The notes below the pieces were generated by a model. The model was not told where the DNA came from. It saw only the letters and a program-made list of their open reading frames with translations, and ran no database searches. Positions 43,248 through 52,529 of a stretch of 64,000 nt of DNA are shown here, in pieces. The position numbers and the translations under genes are program-made. How positions within the stretch are numbered: the first letter of the stretch is position 1; each line of letters opens with the position of its first letter. Source of the stretch: Hyphomicrobiales bacterium (GTDB lineage Bacteria; Pseudomonadota; Alphaproteobacteria; Rhizobiales; Rhizobiaceae); NCBI GenBank assembly GCA_900470965.1, contig UCCS01000008.1, positions 185,433 through 249,432 of the forward strand, given 5' to 3'.

Positions 43248-44348
43248 ATGTCCAACAATCTGACCCGCAGAACGCTCATGAAGAGCGCGGCCGCTGCCGG
43301 CCTCGCCACCGCCTTTGCCGGCCGCTCCGCACTTGCTGCCGACGAACCGCTCGGCATCGCCCTCGTCGTGCCCTCGCCGATCGGCGATGTCGGCTGGGGC
43401 CATGCACTTGCCGCCGGCATCGATCCGATCAAGGCCGCCTATGGCGACAAGGTGAAGGTCACCGTTATCGAGAACATCGCCGAAGGCCCGGATGCCGACC
43501 GCATCATGAACAAGACGGTCGCCGACGGAAACCACTTCCTGATCGCCGGTTCCTTCGGCTATCAGAATGGTGCGCTGCAGATCGCCCGCCGCAATCCCAA
43601 GGTCACCGTGTTGCATGCCTCGGGCTTCCAGGTCACGCCGAACTTCTCACCCTTCGCCGCCAAATATTTCCAAGGCACCTACCTGCTCGGCATGGCAGCC
43701 GCCGCCGTTTCCAAGACCGGCAAGCTCGGCTCGGTTTCGGCCTTTGCCATTCCGGAACTCATCACCTCCATCAATGCCTTCACGCTCGGCGCACAATCGG
43801 TCAAGCCTGACATCGAAGTCTCCGTCGTCTGGGTCAATTCCTGGTTCGATCCGGCCAAGGAGCAGGAAGCCGCCAAGGCGCTGATCTCGCAGGGTTGCGA
43901 CGTGATCTTTTCCAATGCCCAGGATACGCCTTCGGTGATCTCGGCCTGCGAGGAAGCCGGCATCTATGCCTTCAACCTGAACTCCTCGATGAAGAAATAT
44001 GCCGAAAAGACCTATCTCGGCTGCGTCGCCACCGACTGGTCGCCCTTCTTCAAGGCTTCGGTCGATGCCCATCTCGCCGGCACTTTCAAGGGCGCCAACA
44101 CCTTCCTCGGCGTCGCAGACAAGGTGGTCGAAGTCGTCGACTGGAACCCGGCAATCCCGGCCGATACGATGAGCAAGATCAAGGCCATCGAGGCAAAGAT
44201 CGCCGATGGCAGCTTCTCGCCTTTCACCGGTCCGATCACCAAGGCCGATGGCAGCGAAGGTGCTGCTTCGGGTGCGACGCTGACGGACGCGCAGATCGTC
44301 GCGATGGACTGGCACGTCAAGGGTGTCAAGACGCCACTGCCGAAGTAA
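43248..44348 (+). CDS. BMP family ABC transporter substrate-binding protein (nucleoside/purine type)
   Basis: 366 aa. Tat-type signal (TRRTLMKSAAAAGLATAFA) then the PnrA/BMP fold: LGIALVVPSPIGDVGWGHALAAGID, NHFLIAGSFGYQNGA, GTYLLGMAAAAVSKTGKLG. BMP proteins bind nucleosides, bases or related compounds. The frame is open far upstream, but AGAGGGG before ATG 43248 and the signal peptide fix the start. First transporter gene after the amidohydrolase (23 bp). Confidence 0.92.
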   Translation: MSNNLTRRTLMKSAAAAGLATAFAGRSALAADEPLGIALVVPSPIGDVGWGHALAAGIDPIKAAYGDKVKVTVIENIAEGPDADRIMNKTVADGNHFLIAGSFGYQNGALQIARRNPKVTVLHASGFQVTPNFSPFAAKYFQGTYLLGMAAAAVSKTGKLGSVSAFAIPELITSINAFTLGAQSVKPDIEVSVVWVNSWFDPAKEQEAAKALISQGCDVIFSNAQDTPSVISACEEAGIYAFNLNSSMKKYAEKTYLGCVATDWSPFFKASVDAHLAGTFKGANTFLGVADKVVEVVDWNPAIPADTMSKIKAIEAKIADGSFSPFTGPITKADGSEGAASGATLTDAQIVAMDWHVKGVKTPLPK

Positions 44349-44351
44349 GCC

Positions 44352-45875
44352 ATGGTAAGCCCGCTCCTGTCGCTGCGCGGCATCTCCAAGAGCTACGGCC
44401 AGGTCCATGCCAACCAGCAGATCGATCTCGACGTCGCTCCCCGCTCGATCCATGCCATCCTCGGAGAAAACGGGGCCGGCAAATCGACCCTGATGAAGCT
44501 GATCTACGGCGTCGAGCAGCCGGACAGCGGAACCGTCGCCTGGAACGGGCACCCCCTTAGCCTTGCCTCCCCCGCGGAGGCAAGGCGTGCCGGCATCGGC
44601 ATGGTCTTTCAGCATTTCTCGCTGTTCGAAAGCCTGACAGTGGTCGAGAACATCAGGCTTATCGTGGCGGGCAAGAAAGCCGAACTGGCTGAGCACATCC
44701 GCAAGCTGGGGCACGAGTTCGGCCTCGAGGTCGATCCGCTCGCCCATGTGCATTCGCTTTCCGTCGGCGAGCGGCAACGGGTGGAAATTATCCGCTGCCT
44801 GATGACCGATCCGAAACTGTTGATCCTCGACGAGCCGACATCGGTTCTGCCGCCGCAGGCCGTGGAGAAACTGTTCGAGACCTTGCGCCGGCTGCGTGAT
44901 GGCGGCGTTTCCATCCTCTTCATCTCCCACAAGCTGGAAGAGATCCAGTCTCTTTGCGACCGGGCGACGATCCTGCGCGGTGGACGCGTGACGGGCTATA
45001 TCGACCCGCGCGAGCATGACGCCCACGACCTTGCCCGCATGATGATCGGCCGCGACATGCCGGAACCCATGCCGGCGCTGCCACTTGCCGAAGGCGAGAA
45101 GCGGCTGGAACTGATCGGCCTTGATTACAGGCCAGACGATCCTTTCGCCGTGCCGCTCTCCCAGGTCAGCCTGGCCGTGCGCGCCGGCGAGATCCTCGGC
45201 ATCGCCGGCATTTCGGGTAACGGCCAGAGCGAGCTTGCCGCGCTGATCTCTGGCGAAACGATCCTGCCGCGGGAACAACGCGATCAGATCTTCATGATGG
45301 GCAAGGATGTCGGCACACTCGCCCCGGCGGTCCGCCGGCAGCTTGGTTTTGCCTTCGTGCCGGAGGATAGACTCGGCCGTGGCGCAGTTCCCGAGATGTC
45401 GCTCACCCTCAACAGCCTGCTGACCGCCCATCCCCTGAACCTCGTCAGACGCGGCCTGCTCGATAAGGCGCAGACGACCGCCTTCACCAATGAGTGCATC
45501 CGGGACTACGACGTGCGCACGCGTGGCCCCGAGGCCGAAGCCGGCTCACTCTCGGGCGGTAATTTGCAGAAGTTCATCGTCGGGCGAGAAATCATGCTGG
45601 CACCCAAACTGCTCTTCCTTGCCCAGCCCACGTGGGGCGTCGATATCGGCGCAGCCTCGGCAATCCGCAAGCGGCTGATCACGCTGCGCAACGAAGGCAT
45701 GGCGATCCTCGTCATCTCCGAGGAACTGGAAGAACTGTTCGAACTTAGCGACTTCATCCAGGTCCTGCACCACGGGAAGCTGAGCCCGCCGCTCGTCACA
45801 CGCGATACCAAACCCGAAGAGATCGGACGATACATGATCGGCGCCCAGTCGCAGCGCGAGAAAGCGATCGCATGA
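44352..45875 (+). CDS. BMP-type ABC transporter double ATPase
   Basis: 507 aa with two ABC domains. Domain 1: GENGAGKSTLMKL, LSVGERQRVEI, LLILDEPTSVLPP. Domain 2: degenerate Walker A (GISGNGQSE) with LSGGNLQKFIVGREI, as usual in RbsA/NupA-type ATPases. Energises the nucleoside-type importer. It starts 3 bp after the binding-protein stop and overlaps the permease by 4 bp. Confidence 0.93.
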   Translation: MVSPLLSLRGISKSYGQVHANQQIDLDVAPRSIHAILGENGAGKSTLMKLIYGVEQPDSGTVAWNGHPLSLASPAEARRAGIGMVFQHFSLFESLTVVENIRLIVAGKKAELAEHIRKLGHEFGLEVDPLAHVHSLSVGERQRVEIIRCLMTDPKLLILDEPTSVLPPQAVEKLFETLRRLRDGGVSILFISHKLEEIQSLCDRATILRGGRVTGYIDPREHDAHDLARMMIGRDMPEPMPALPLAEGEKRLELIGLDYRPDDPFAVPLSQVSLAVRAGEILGIAGISGNGQSELAALISGETILPREQRDQIFMMGKDVGTLAPAVRRQLGFAFVPEDRLGRGAVPEMSLTLNSLLTAHPLNLVRRGLLDKAQTTAFTNECIRDYDVRTRGPEAEAGSLSGGNLQKFIVGREIMLAPKLLFLAQPTWGVDIGAASAIRKRLITLRNEGMAILVISEELEELFELSDFIQVLHHGKLSPPLVTRDTKPEEIGRYMIGAQSQREKAIA

Positions 45876-46972
45876 GCAGACCTCTGTTTGCCGCCCTGCC
45901 AACCCTCGTCCGCCGGGAGCGCGCCTCGCTTGCCGCCACCCTGCTTGCCCCGCCCATCGCGCTCGTCATCACCATCATCCTCAATCTCGGCCTTTATGTC
46001 GTCATGGGGCGTGATCCGGCTGCGGTCATCTATGCGATGCTGATCGAACCCTTCTTTTCCTGGGCATCCTTCTCCGAAGTACTGCTGAAGACCGGACCGC
46101 TGCTGCTGATCGCGCAGGGGTTGGCGATCGGCTTCCGCGCCAAGGTGTTCAACATCGGCGCCGAAGGGCAATTCGTGCTCGGTGCAATCTTTGCCTCCGC
46201 CATTCCGATCTGGTGGCCGGATGCGACCGGCCAGTGGATCTGGCCGGCGATGCTGCTGCTCGGCACCATTGGCGGCGCGCTCTGGGCATCGCTGACCGCC
46301 TTCTGGCGTGTCCGGCTGAACGCCAACGAAATCTTGGTCTCGCTGATGCTGAGCTTCGTTGCGGTGCAGCTTCTCAATTATCTGCTGCTCGGCCCCTGGA
46401 AGGATCCGAATGGCTTCAACTTCCCGCAGTCGGTGATGTTTCAGTATGACGCAATGGTGCCGATCCTGATCGAGGGAACGCGTGTCAATGTCTCGCTGAT
46501 CCTTGCCGTTCTGCTGTCCGTCGCGGCATGGATCTTCATGCAGAAGAGCTTCATCGGGTACAAATTGCAGGTCGGCGGACTGGCGCCGCGTGCCGCAAGC
46601 TATGCCGGCTTCAAAGAGGGCTGGGCAATCTGGCTGTCGCTCCTGATCGGTGGTGCAGCCGCCGGTCTTGCGGGCGCAGCCGAAGTCGCCGGCCCGCTTG
46701 GCCAGCTGCAGCGCTCGATCTCGACCGGTTACGGCTATGCTGCCATCATCGTTGCCTATCTCGGCGGGCTGCATCCGATCGGCATCGTCATATCGTCGAT
46801 CGTCATGGCGGCCCTCTACATTGGCGGTGACAATGCCATGGTCTCCGCCAATTTGCCGATCGCAGCCGTCCGCGTTTTCCAGGGCAGCCTACTGCTCGCC
46901 TATCTGATCGCCGTCGCCTTTGTCCGCTACCGCCTTGCCTGGCGCCCTGTCGCTGTCAGGAGCCCATCATGA
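45872..46972 (+). CDS. BMP-type ABC transporter permease 1
   Basis: 366 aa, about eight to nine helices, with the BPD_transp_2 signature GQFVLGAIFA and RLNANEILVSLMLSF (typical of NupB/YufP-type permeases) and GLAGAAEVAGPLGQL. Works with the permease encoded next. 4-bp overlaps with both neighbours. Confidence 0.92.
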   Translation: MSRPLFAALPTLVRRERASLAATLLAPPIALVITIILNLGLYVVMGRDPAAVIYAMLIEPFFSWASFSEVLLKTGPLLLIAQGLAIGFRAKVFNIGAEGQFVLGAIFASAIPIWWPDATGQWIWPAMLLLGTIGGALWASLTAFWRVRLNANEILVSLMLSFVAVQLLNYLLLGPWKDPNGFNFPQSVMFQYDAMVPILIEGTRVNVSLILAVLLSVAAWIFMQKSFIGYKLQVGGLAPRAASYAGFKEGWAIWLSLLIGGAAAGLAGAAEVAGPLGQLQRSISTGYGYAAIIVAYLGGLHPIGIVISSIVMAALYIGGDNAMVSANLPIAAVRVFQGSLLLAYLIAVAFVRYRLAWRPVAVRSPS

Positions 46973-47880
46973 ATGCCATCGAGTTCATCCTGGCCGGCAT
47001 GCTGGCGGCAGCGACACCCTTTTTGCTCGCAGCGCTTGGCGAGCTTGTGGTCGAGCGCGCGGGCGTGCTCAATCTCGGCGTCGAAGGGCTAATGGCGTTC
47101 GGCGCCGTCATCGCATTCATCGTCGTCTATCACGGCGGCGGCCACATTCTGGCGTTTATCGCGGCCGGCATCGGCGGCGTCCTGCTCTCGCTAGTCTTTG
47201 CCGGGATCATCCTTGGCTTCAATGCAAACCAGGTCGCGACAGGGCTTGCCATCGGCATTCTCGGTCAGGGCCTGTCGGCACTGTTCGGCAAGAGCTATGA
47301 GAGCCTCACCGTCAAGGCATTGCCGAAGATTACCATTCCCGGCCTTTCCGACATTCCTCTCATTGGCGGGTTGTTCACCCAGGATATCGTCGTTTGGCTT
47401 TCGCTTTTGGTGACACTCGCGATCTGGGCGACGTTTGCCTATAGCAAGGTGGGTCTCGTCATTCGCGCCGTCGGCGAAAACCCGAAAGCCGCTCACGCCA
47501 TCGGCTATTCCGTCATCGCCGTACGCTTCGCGGCTGTCGCATTCGGCGGCATGATGGCGGGCTTCGCCGGCGCCTATGCGTCGACGATCTATACGCCGCT
47601 CTGGGCGGATGGCATGATCGCCGGCCGCGGCTGGATCGCCATTGCGCTCGTCGTCTTCGGAACCTGGCTGACGGGGCGGATCTTCCTCGGAGCTTGCCTC
47701 TTCGGCGCCGTATCGCTGATGGGGCTTGCCGCGCAGGCAACCGGGCTCGACGTGCCCTCGCAGCTTTTGGCTTGCCTGCCCTATCTCGTGACGATCATCG
47801 TGCTCGGCATCATCTCGGCAGATCGTCGCCTGCTGAAGCTCAATGGCGTCGCCTCCCTCGGCGAACCATTCGAGCGATAG
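46969..47880 (+). CDS. BMP-type ABC transporter permease 2
   Basis: 303 aa, BPD_transp_2 family (NupC/YufQ type): GELVVERAGVLNLGVEGLMAFGA and NQVATGLAIGILGQGLS, ending in a cytoplasmic tail. The last gene of the Rieske-deaminase-transporter operon; it converges with the proline-iminopeptidase-like gene 42 bp away. Confidence 0.92.
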   Translation: MNAIEFILAGMLAAATPFLLAALGELVVERAGVLNLGVEGLMAFGAVIAFIVVYHGGGHILAFIAAGIGGVLLSLVFAGIILGFNANQVATGLAIGILGQGLSALFGKSYESLTVKALPKITIPGLSDIPLIGGLFTQDIVVWLSLLVTLAIWATFAYSKVGLVIRAVGENPKAAHAIGYSVIAVRFAAVAFGGMMAGFAGAYASTIYTPLWADGMIAGRGWIAIALVVFGTWLTGRIFLGACLFGAVSLMGLAAQATGLDVPSQLLACLPYLVTIIVLGIISADRRLLKLNGVASLGEPFER

Positions 47881-47922
47881 CCGGATGCAGGCTGCACTGA
47901 TGGCGCAGGCCGCTGACTGCAA

Positions 47923-48837
47923 TCAATCATGCCTGGTGAGAAAGGCTGAGACGATGTCGAGGCAAAGTTCGTTTTCCTCGACATGCGGCATGTGACTGGA
48001 GTTCTCGAAGAGCACCCACTCGCACCCCTTCACACGATCGACATAGGGTTTGACGACAAGCGGGGTCGCCTCGTCATATTTGCCGGAGATCAAAAGCGTC
48101 GGCGCCTGGATGAGCGGCAGGCGATCCTCGATGGTCCAGTCCTTCATCGTGCCGATGACGTGGAATTCGGTCGGGCCGTTCATGTTGCGGTAGACGGTGT
48201 TGTCTTCGTCCATGATCGCGAAAGTGCGCGCGACTTCCTGCGGCCAAGGGGAAACGCGGCAGACATGCCGGTCGTAAAAGACGCGCGCGGCGGCAACATA
48301 GTCCGGATCGGTAATGGTGCCAGCTTCCTCATGCTTCAGCAGCGTATCCTGCACCTCCTGCGGCAGTTCCTCGCGCAGGCGGTTTGCCTCTGCTACCCAG
48401 GTATGCATGTTGGCCGGCGAATTGGCGATGACGAGCGCCTTCAGGCCCTTCGGCTGGCCTACTGCATGTTCGGCACCCAGCATGCCGCCCCAGGACTGGC
48501 CGAGGAAGGCGTAGCGATCCTGAATGCCGAGATGCTTCAGCAGCGCATCGAGTTCTTCGAGGAAGAGCGCTGGCGTCCAGAAATTCGGCCCCTTGTCGGG
48601 TAGCCTGGTCGAGTTGCCGTTGCCGAGCTGATCGTAATGGATGACGGCGCGGCCATCGAGCTCCGAGATGCCCTTGAAGGAATCGACGTAGTCATGCGTA
48701 CAGCCGGGACCACCATGGGCGACGACGAGCGGTAGTTTTCCGGAACCAAGCGAACCGGTGATGCGATACCATGTCCGGTACTCGCGAAACGGCAGAAAGG
48801 CTTCCTTCGTCGGAACTGAGGCCACAGATATCTCCAT
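47923..48837 (-). CDS. Proline iminopeptidase-like alpha/beta hydrolase (S33), paralogue 1
   Basis: 304 aa. S33 signatures: [12 protein letters not shown] (oxyanion HGGPG), [10 protein letters not shown], nucleophile elbow GQSWGGM, late Asp in SGKYDE and His in SSHMPH. Cytoplasmic. It lies 54 bp downstream of the LuxR solo in the same direction, so the two are probably co-transcribed, as in OryR/XccR/PipR loci. Natural substrate could be a short peptide or amide signal. Confidence 0.9.
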   Translation of the reverse strand: MEISVASVPTKEAFLPFREYRTWYRITGSLGSGKLPLVVAHGGPGCTHDYVDSFKGISELDGRAVIHYDQLGNGNSTRLPDKGPNFWTPALFLEELDALLKHLGIQDRYAFLGQSWGGMLGAEHAVGQPKGLKALVIANSPANMHTWVAEANRLREELPQEVQDTLLKHEEAGTITDPDYVAAARVFYDRHVCRVSPWPQEVARTFAIMDEDNTVYRNMNGPTEFHVIGTMKDWTIEDRLPLIQAPTLLISGKYDEATPLVVKPYVDRVKGCEWVLFENSSHMPHVEENELCLDIVSAFLTRHD

Positions 48838-48891
48838 CCTCTAGGGCAATGATGGAAAAGCATAGCGTGGCCGAAAAGGCGAAGGCAGCTA

Positions 48892-49674
48892 TCAGAAGTT
48901 ATAGGATGGGCGATCTTCCAGCAGCCGGTAATGCGTGGCGCGCACCACGGCCTGGGTGCGGTTGCGGGCGCCAAGCTTCTTGGCAGCCGCATTGAGATGC
49001 ATGACGACGGTCGGCACCGAACGGTCGATGATGCGCGAAATCTCCTTGGCCGAGAGGCCCTCTGCCGAATGACGCAAACATTCGCGCTCCCGCTCCGTCA
49101 GGCGGATCTTGCCGACGCTCAGCGCCTTGGCATCGAAAAGCGAATAAGCGGCCTCATGGAAGACATGGGCCAGCAGGTTGAAATCGGCGATGTAGCGCAG
49201 CGCATGGTGCTCGAAATCGCTGTTGGCGCCGAAGCGGATGCCGGTCACCGTCGCATAGTCACCTCGAGGCATATGGACGGGAACAGTGACGCCCGTCGAC
49301 ATGTCACGTTCGCTGAGATAGCGCGTCACCGGCGCGGTGTCATCGCTCATGAAGCGATTGATGAGCGTGTCTGCATCCCGGTCGTAATTCCAGAAGAAGG
49401 GAGCGGAGGTGCGCAGCGCCACCTGCTGAACGGGATCGATGCGGAAGTAGCCGCGGTCGAACCAGTATTCCCGCATGTCCTCGGAAATATTGCGCAGCTT
49501 CAACAGCGACGGGATCATGATCGCGCCGTCGATGTCATAAGGCACCGGTGTGTAATCGTAGATCAGGGCCTCGAAGCCGATCTCCTGCATCGCAGCGAAA
49601 ACCTGATCGATACGCCCGTCCAACGTCTGATGGGCTGAGAATTGCCGTCTGATCGTTCCGATTTCATCAAGCAT
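48892..49674 (-). CDS. LuxR-family solo regulator of the plant-responsive (PipR/OryR/NesR) subgroup
   Basis: 260 aa. Autoinducer-binding domain (about 20-180) and LuxR HTH (about 190-250, LTERERECLRHSAEGLSAKEI). Aligned by its DP (Asp80-Pro81, TraR 70-71) and Trp95 (TraR 85), the residues at TraR positions 57 and 61 are Met67 and Trp71 instead of Trp and Tyr. That pair of changes is the mark of the plant-responsive LuxR solos, which do not bind acyl-homoserine lactones. No luxI is nearby. Flanked on both sides by proline-iminopeptidase-like genes. Confidence 0.9.
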   Translation of the reverse strand: MLDEIGTIRRQFSAHQTLDGRIDQVFAAMQEIGFEALIYDYTPVPYDIDGAIMIPSLLKLRNISEDMREYWFDRGYFRIDPVQQVALRTSAPFFWNYDRDADTLINRFMSDDTAPVTRYLSERDMSTGVTVPVHMPRGDYATVTGIRFGANSDFEHHALRYIADFNLLAHVFHEAAYSLFDAKALSVGKIRLTERERECLRHSAEGLSAKEISRIIDRSVPTVVMHLNAAAKKLGARNRTQAVVRATHYRLLEDRPSYNF

Positions 49675-49723
49675 GGGCAGGCTCCCGGTCGGTGGTTCCC
49701 CACCCTATCACTTCTTATAGCTG

Positions 49724-49741
49724 GCAAAGACTGTGGTTTGC
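49724..49741. promoter_or_regulatory. Candidate lux-box-like dyad between LuxR solo and divergent hydrolase
   Basis: GCAAA-N8-TTTGC, an 18-bp dyad with 5-bp arms, roughly midway in the 126-bp gap between the starts at 49674 and 49801. Length fits a tra/lux box, but the arms are short, so this is only a candidate. Confidence 0.3.
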
Positions 49742-49800
49742 GGTAAAAATTTAGCCATGCCCAATTATTGAGCAAGCGAAATCTTCTGCCGGAGCGGTCA

Positions 49801-50691
49801 ATGTGGCGTGAAATCGAGCCTGAGGCGCGGCATGAGATCGAAGTCGACGGTTACAAGGTGGTCGCCTACAGCTTCGGGAGCGGCAGCGAGACCGTCTTCT
49901 GCCTGAATGGCGGCCCGGGCCTGCCCTGCGATTATCTGCGCGAGGCCCATTCCTGTCTCATCGACAAGGGCTATCGCGTGGTGGCCTTCGATCAGCTCGG
50001 CACCGGCGCCTCCGACAGGCCGACCGACGCATCGCTCTGGACCATCGGCCGCTATGTCGAGGAGACGGAGACGGTGCGCAAGGCGCTCGGGCTCGGCAGG
50101 GTGCATATGCTCGGCCATTCATGGGGCGGCTGGCTGGCGATCGACTATGCACTCACCTATCCGGAGAACCTGCAGACGCTGATCCTGGAAGACACCGTCG
50201 CCGACATGCCGCACCTGATTTCCGAACTGGAACGGCTGCGCGCCGCCCTCGGGCCCGAGACGGTGGCGATGATGCAGAAACACGAGGCGCAGGGCACCTA
50301 TAATCATCCGGAATATCAGGCGGCTGTAACGATCCTCAATTACCGCCATGTCTGCCGCCTGCCGGAATGGCCGGCACCCGTGCGCCGCTCGCTCGACGAC
50401 TGGAATATGGGTCCCTATGAGACCATGCAGGGTCCGAACGAGTTCCTCTATATCGGCAATCTGAAGGACTGGAATCGCATCCCCGATCTGCCTGGTGTGA
50501 CGACGCCGGTGCTGATCACCACGGGCGAACATGACGAACTGACGCCGGCCTGCGCGCTGCGCATGAAGCTTGCCTTGCCGAATGCCGAGCTCAAGGTTTT
50601 CGCCAATGCCAGCCACATGCCGTTTTATGAAAATCCGCATGATTACTATCCCGCACTGGTCGATTTTCTATCGCGGCACAGGGCAAGCTGA
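49801..50691 (+). CDS. Proline iminopeptidase-like alpha/beta hydrolase (S33), paralogue 2
   Basis: 296 aa. NGGPGLPCDYL replaces the usual HGGPG; AFDQLGTGAS, nucleophile elbow GHSWGGW, TGEHDE and SHMPFYE follow. ATG 49801 follows CGGAG; TTG 49768 is possible. It diverges from the LuxR solo and heads the transporter operon 51 bp downstream. The two hydrolases flanking the regulator differ clearly in sequence, so they may act on different substrates. Confidence 0.9.
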   Translation: MWREIEPEARHEIEVDGYKVVAYSFGSGSETVFCLNGGPGLPCDYLREAHSCLIDKGYRVVAFDQLGTGASDRPTDASLWTIGRYVEETETVRKALGLGRVHMLGHSWGGWLAIDYALTYPENLQTLILEDTVADMPHLISELERLRAALGPETVAMMQKHEAQGTYNHPEYQAAVTILNYRHVCRLPEWPAPVRRSLDDWNMGPYETMQGPNEFLYIGNLKDWNRIPDLPGVTTPVLITTGEHDELTPACALRMKLALPNAELKVFANASHMPFYENPHDYYPALVDFLSRHRAS

Positions 50692-50742
50692 TGCAGGATC
50701 AGGTGATCGGAACCCGCCGAAGACAAGGGGGCGAGCGCCGCC

Positions 50743-51681
50743 ATGCACCGTTATAAATTCATACTGACCCGGCCGGTCCAGTTTCTGCCCGTTATCTTCG
50801 GCATCAGCGTCATCACCTTCATCCTGGTGCGATTGATCCCCGGTGATCCCGCCCGCAATATTCTCGGCACGCGCGCGACACCGACGGCTCTTGCCAATGT
50901 CCGCGCCCAATACGGCCTCGATCAGCCGATGTGGCTGCAATATTTCTACTTCCTCAAGAACCTCGCGAATGGCGAAATGGGCAAGTCGATCCTCTACAAG
51001 ATCGACGTATTTCCGCTGATCGCCACGCGCATCGAGCCGACGATCGCGCTGGTCCTGACAAGTGTCATCCTGTCGATCCTGATCGCCGTGCCGATGTCGG
51101 CGATTGCCGCCCGCAACGCTGGCCGGGCGCCTGATCATGCAGTACGCGTCATCTCCACATTCGGGATCGGCTTTCCGCCTTTCTGGCTCGGCCTGATGCT
51201 GATCATTCTTTTCAGCGTCGAACTCGGCGTCCTGCCCGTTTCCGGCTACGGCACGACACTGGGCGACAAGCTCTCCCATCTCATCTTGCCTGCGTTGACC
51301 GTTGCATTGTCGCTCTCAACAGTGCTGACCCGCAGCCTGCGCTCCGCGATGATCGAATCCCTGAAATCCGATGTAGCGACAGCTGCCCGCGCTCGCGGCA
51401 TGCCTGAGAGTATAGTCTTCTGGCGCCACGTCCTGCCGAATTCGCTCGTGCCGACAATCAATCTTCTGGCCGTCAACATTGGCTGGCTGATCGGCGGCAC
51501 CGTCGTCGTCGAAAGCGTCTTTGCTCTGCCCGGCATGGGCCAATTGCTGGTGCGCGCCATCTTCTCGCGCGATTACATGGTCGTTCAGGGCGTCGCCATG
51601 ACCTTTGCCTGCGCCACCGTGCTCGTCAATTTCATTGCCGATATCGTCACCGTCGCCGTCGATCCGAGGGTTGAGCTATGA
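50743..51681 (+). CDS. Dpp/Opp-type ABC transporter permease (DppB type)
   Basis: 312 aa, six helices; starts KFILTRPVQFLPVIFGISVITFILVRLIPGDPA, with ARARGMPESIVFWRHVLPN coupling loop. Overlaps the next permease by 4 bp. Belongs to the transporter encoded 50743-55769 under probable control of the LuxR solo. Confidence 0.92.
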   Translation: MHRYKFILTRPVQFLPVIFGISVITFILVRLIPGDPARNILGTRATPTALANVRAQYGLDQPMWLQYFYFLKNLANGEMGKSILYKIDVFPLIATRIEPTIALVLTSVILSILIAVPMSAIAARNAGRAPDHAVRVISTFGIGFPPFWLGLMLIILFSVELGVLPVSGYGTTLGDKLSHLILPALTVALSLSTVLTRSLRSAMIESLKSDVATAARARGMPESIVFWRHVLPNSLVPTINLLAVNIGWLIGGTVVVESVFALPGMGQLLVRAIFSRDYMVVQGVAMTFACATVLVNFIADIVTVAVDPRVEL

Positions 51682-52529
51682 GCGTCGAAGCCCTTGCTCC
51701 CTCTCCCGTCGCCTGGCGCCGTTTCCTCCACCGCCGGCTAACGCTCGTCATCGGCGCCGGCATCCTACTGTTCTTTCTGCTTCTGGCGATCGCAGCGCCA
51801 GTAATCGCGCCCTATGATCCGATCCTGCAAAATGCCGATGTACGACTGCAGGCGCCGTCGCTGCTGCACCCCTTCGGCACGGACAATTTCGGCCGCGACA
51901 TCCTCTCGCGCGTCATATGGGGCGCGCGCATTGATCTGCAGATCGCCGTCATCGGCGTTATCTTCCCGTTCCTGATCGGCACGACGGTCGGCACCATCGC
52001 GGGCTTCTTCGGCGGCATCGTCGATGCGGTTTTCATGCGCCTCGTCGATATCATTCTCGCCTTCCCGTTCCTCGTCCTGATGTTATCGATCATCGCCATT
52101 CTCGGGCCGGGCCTCGGCAGTTTCTACATCGCCATGGCGCTGGTCGGTTGGGTGTCCTATGCGCGCCTTATCCGTGCACAGATGCTGGTTCTGAAAAGCA
52201 GCGACTATGCGGTCGCCGCCATCAGCCTCGGCTTCAGTCGTTCCCGCATCATGTTCCGGCATCTGCTTCCCAATGCCATTGCCGGCTCCATCGTCTTTTC
52301 CATGTCTGATGCCACACTGGTGCTGCTGAGCGGTGCAGCCATCAGCTATCTCGGTCTTGGCGTACAGCCGCCACTCGCCGAATGGGGTGTCATGGTTGCC
52401 GAAGGCCAGAGCTTCATCACCACAGCCTGGTGGATCACGCTTTTCCCCGGCCTTTCGATTGTCTGCCTTGCCTTCGGTTTCAGCATGTTGGGTGATGCGC
52501 TCGGCGAAGTTCTCGGAGTTCACGAATGA
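51678..52529 (+). CDS. Dpp/Opp-type ABC transporter permease (DppC type)
   Basis: 283 aa. Helix 1 LTLVIGAGILLFFLLLAIAA, HPFGTDNFGRDILSRVIWG, coupling loop AAISLGFSRSRIMFRHLLPN, and C-terminal GFSMLGDALGEVL. 4-bp overlaps with both neighbours. Confidence 0.92.
   Translation: MSVEALAPSPVAWRRFLHRRLTLVIGAGILLFFLLLAIAAPVIAPYDPILQNADVRLQAPSLLHPFGTDNFGRDILSRVIWGARIDLQIAVIGVIFPFLIGTTVGTIAGFFGGIVDAVFMRLVDIILAFPFLVLMLSIIAILGPGLGSFYIAMALVGWVSYARLIRAQMLVLKSSDYAVAAISLGFSRSRIMFRHLLPNAIAGSIVFSMSDATLVLLSGAAISYLGLGVQPPLAEWGVMVAEGQSFITTAWWITLFPGLSIVCLAFGFSMLGDALGEVLGVHE

Noticed and set aside
43647..45431. 594-codon open frame on the minus strand across the BMP binding-protein and ATPase genes
   Set aside because: It is the antisense shadow of two well-supported genes in GC-rich DNA, lacks a ribosome site and shows no family motif.
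48892..49674. LuxR gene as part of an acyl-homoserine-lactone quorum-sensing pair
   Set aside because: No luxI homologue is nearby and the key lactone-binding Trp57 and Tyr61 positions are changed to Met and Trp.
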